Assembly: GCA_040221175.1 (NCBI GenBank)
Contig: JAVJVK010000019.1
Coordinates: 372,001-436,000 of the forward strand
Length of the DNA: 64,000 nucleotides
Source of the DNA: Phycisphaerales bacterium
Lineage (GTDB): Bacteria > Planctomycetota > Phycisphaerae > Phycisphaerales > UBA1924
Direction: 5' to 3'
Shown: positions 62,204 through 64,000 of the stretch, one piece after another
How the letters are laid out: every line of letters starts with the position of its first letter
Position numbering within the stretch: position 1 is the stretch's first letter
The notes under the pieces: model-generated
Databases searched by the model: none
What the model was told of the DNA's origin: nothing
The model's input: the letters and a program-made list of their open reading frames with translations, nothing else
Translations under genes and position numbers: made by a program

Positions 62204-62274
62204 GGTTCCTTCAGCGAGGGCCTTTTCAGCACGGCCCTTCCAGCAGGGTTCTTTCGGCACGGTTCTTTCGGCAT
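62204..62274. repeat. Tandem 14-15-nt repeat, five copies
   Basis: Units of the type GGTTCTTTCGGCAC follow head to tail; the last two differ only in the final base, the first three are more diverged. It begins 14 bp after the stop of the FN3-like gene and ends about 180 bp before sulfatase 3. Confidence 0.75.
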
Positions 62275-62452
62275 GGCAGGGGCCGCACGCGGCCCCTGCC
62301 GTCGTTGCGCACGCGGGTTTCCCGCAGCGCCCCGCGCCCGCGTTCGGGAAAGTGGTGTACCGTTGCGGGCAGGCCGGAGAGTACACTGAGCCAACCGCGC
62401 CGCGTCCCGTGGGGGGCATGCGTGCGTGCGTGCCGCAAAAAGGAGTCCCACG

Positions 62453-64000
62453 ATGACGCGAACGCGCAGCATGATCACGCTGGCCCTCGTTCTGGTGCTG
62501 GCCGCCTCGGCCCTCGCCCAGCGCGGCAACCAGCGGAACCAGCCCGGCCAGCAGGGCCAGCAGAATCAGGGCCAGGCATCGAAGCCCAACATCCTCGTGA
62601 TCTGGGGCGACGACATCGGCTGGTCGAACCTGGGCGTCTACAACCACGGCGTCATGGGCTACCCCACGCCCAACCTGGACAGCATCGGCCAGCAGGGCGT
62701 GATCTTCACCGACCACTACGCCCACCCCTCGTGCACGGCCGGGCGCGCCGCGTTCATCACCGGGCAGTACCCCATCCGCTCGGGCATGACGACCGTCGGC
62801 CAGCCGGGCGATGCGCTGGGGTTGCAGGCCGAGTCTCCGTGCCTGGCGGCGGTGCTCAAGGCCGAGGGCTACGCGACGGGCCACTTCGGTAAGAACCACC
62901 TGGGCGACCGCAACGAGCACCTGCCAACGAACCACGGCTTCGACGAGTTCTTCGGCAACCTCTACCACCTCAACACGCAGGAGGAGGCCGAGCAGCGCGA
63001 CTACCAGAACTTCGGTGAGGCGTTCTCGGGCAGCCTCGAGGCCTACGAAGAGCAGTTCGGCACGCGCGGCGTGATCCACTCCTTCGCGACCGACGAGTTC
63101 GACGACACCGAGCACCCACGATTCGGCATCGTCGGCCGCCAGACCATCGAGGATACCGGCCCGCTCACGCAGGAGCGCATGAAGAACTTCGACGGCGGCG
63201 AGGTGATCCCCAGGGCCCTGGACTTCATCGAGCGATCGCAGGACGAGGACAAGCCGTTCTTCGTCTGGCTCAACACGTCACGCATGCACCTGTACACGCG
63301 CATCGACGACGAGTGGCTCCGCAAGGTCGAGAAGTACACCAGCGAGGCGGACTACCACGGCGCCGGCATGCTCCAGCACGACCACGACATCGGGGTGGTG
63401 CTGCAAGCCCTCAAGGACATGGGCCTGGACGAGAACACGATCATCGTCTACTCCACCGACAACGGCCCGGAGCACGCCTCGTGGCCGCACGGGGCGACCA
63501 CGCCCTTCCGCGGCGAGAAGATGACCACCTACGAGGGCGGCGTGCGCGTGCCGTGCATGGCCCGCTGGCCCGGCAAGATCCCCGCGGGGACGAAGCTCAA
63601 CGGCATCCAGAGCCACATGGAGCTGTTCACCACGCTGGCCGCCGCGGCGGGCGTCGACGACGTGGCCGAGCGCATCATGGCCGAGAAGAACCAGCCGATC
63701 GACGGCGTCAACAACCTGCCCTACTGGCTGGGCGAGGCCGACCAATCGGCCCGCAACCACCTGTTCTATTACTACGAGACCAAGCTGACCGCCGTGCGCA
63801 TGGGGCCGTGGAAGTTCCACTTCTCGACCAAGGAAGACTACTACGCCAACCTCGTGCCGCGCACGGTGCCGCTGGTCTTCAACATCCGCATGGATCCCTA
63901 CGAGAGCTACGACAACAAGGACTCGTACGGCCACCTGCTGCAGAAGGTCTCCTGGCTCATCCAGCCGATGGGCCGCCTGATGGCCGAGCACCTGCAATCG
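62453..64000 (+). CDS. Secreted sulfatase 3 (cut by window edge)
   Basis: The first 516 residues of an exported sulfatase that continues beyond the window. Signal peptide about 1-22 (ending ASALAQ), then an N/Q/G-rich linker like that of sulfatase 1. Metal residues Asp53-Asp54 (GDD), formylglycine site Cys94 in CTAGR (94-98), then [32 protein letters not shown] and [16 protein letters not shown] supply the remaining signatures. It is clearly a paralogue of sulfatase 1. AAAAAGGAG 10 bases upstream of 62453 fixes the start. Part of the same sulfatase neighbourhood. Confidence 0.92.
   Translation, partial: MTRTRSMITLALVLVLAASALAQRGNQRNQPGQQGQQNQGQASKPNILVIWGDDIGWSNLGVYNHGVMGYPTPNLDSIGQQGVIFTDHYAHPSCTAGRAAFITGQYPIRSGMTTVGQPGDALGLQAESPCLAAVLKAEGYATGHFGKNHLGDRNEHLPTNHGFDEFFGNLYHLNTQEEAEQRDYQNFGEAFSGSLEAYEEQFGTRGVIHSFATDEFDDTEHPRFGIVGRQTIEDTGPLTQERMKNFDGGEVIPRALDFIERSQDEDKPFFVWLNTSRMHLYTRIDDEWLRKVEKYTSEADYHGAGMLQHDHDIGVVLQALKDMGLDENTIIVYSTDNGPEHASWPHGATTPFRGEKMTTYEGGVRVPCMARWPGKIPAGTKLNGIQSHMELFTTLAAAAGVDDVAERIMAEKNQPIDGVNNLPYWLGEADQSARNHLFYYYETKLTAVRMGPWKFHFSTKEDYYANLVPRTVPLVFNIRMDPYESYDNKDSYGHLLQKVSWLIQPMGRLMAEHLQS

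Overview
The window is a high-GC (visually about two thirds G+C) bacterial chromosome segment. It most likely comes from a planctomycete of the class Phycisphaerae. The main pointer is a C-terminal tail, a pair of dockerin/EF-hand-like loops built on the pattern DGDGxLTxFDFLxFQ, usually ending in Gly-Cys. Seven predicted secreted proteins here carry it, and such tails are familiar from that group. Three sulfatases, a sialidase-like protein, FTLIELLVV prepilin-type leaders and a tmRNA tag ending in ALAA fit the same picture. Taxonomy is inferred; no rRNA is present.

Layout. 1-12.8 kb is mainly housekeeping: a partial glycosyltransferase, cysC, a low-GC multi-zinc-ribbon protein, gltX with a small downstream gene, a secreted subtilase, a non-canonical EF-G, ssrA (tmRNA), ispD, lexA with a promoter and SOS-box-like operator, dprA and a SpoIID-like protein. 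13.0-18.2 kb is a tight four-gene module: ECF-like sigma factor, small beta-rich protein, TPR-CHAT protease, secreted subtilase. 18.4-21.1 kb has a tailed secreted protein, a DUF1772-type membrane protein and a helical/FN3-like protein with a paralogue near 61.5 kb.

21.5-32.5 kb is a defence island. A type III-like restriction-modification pair (mod and res) has a DUF262-HNH protein and a PIN-domain protein inserted between its two subunits, and a Z1-domain ATPase is divergently transcribed. Base composition is mosaic, and palindromic intergenic repeats lie at both ends. After it come a 21-nt minisatellite, an alpha/beta hydrolase, a lipoprotein hydrolase, katG with a palindromic operator, tyrS, a pseudopilin-like protein and a heme oxygenase.

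42.4-52.3 kb is a tandem array of four paralogous ~800-residue secreted repeat proteins with the dockerin-like tail. 52.3-64.0 kb is surface and sulfated-glycan biology: a sialidase, an outer-membrane-type protein, a coiled-coil membrane lipoprotein, three sulfatases plus a remnant of another, an LssY_C-domain protein and the second FN3-like paralogue.

The two most system-like loci are the sigma/CHAT/subtilase operon, which resembles a protease-controlled transcriptional switch, and the composite RM + DUF262-HNH + PIN + Z1 island. The four-fold secreted repeat array is the most unusual structural-gene locus. All functions are read from motifs; none was checked by search.
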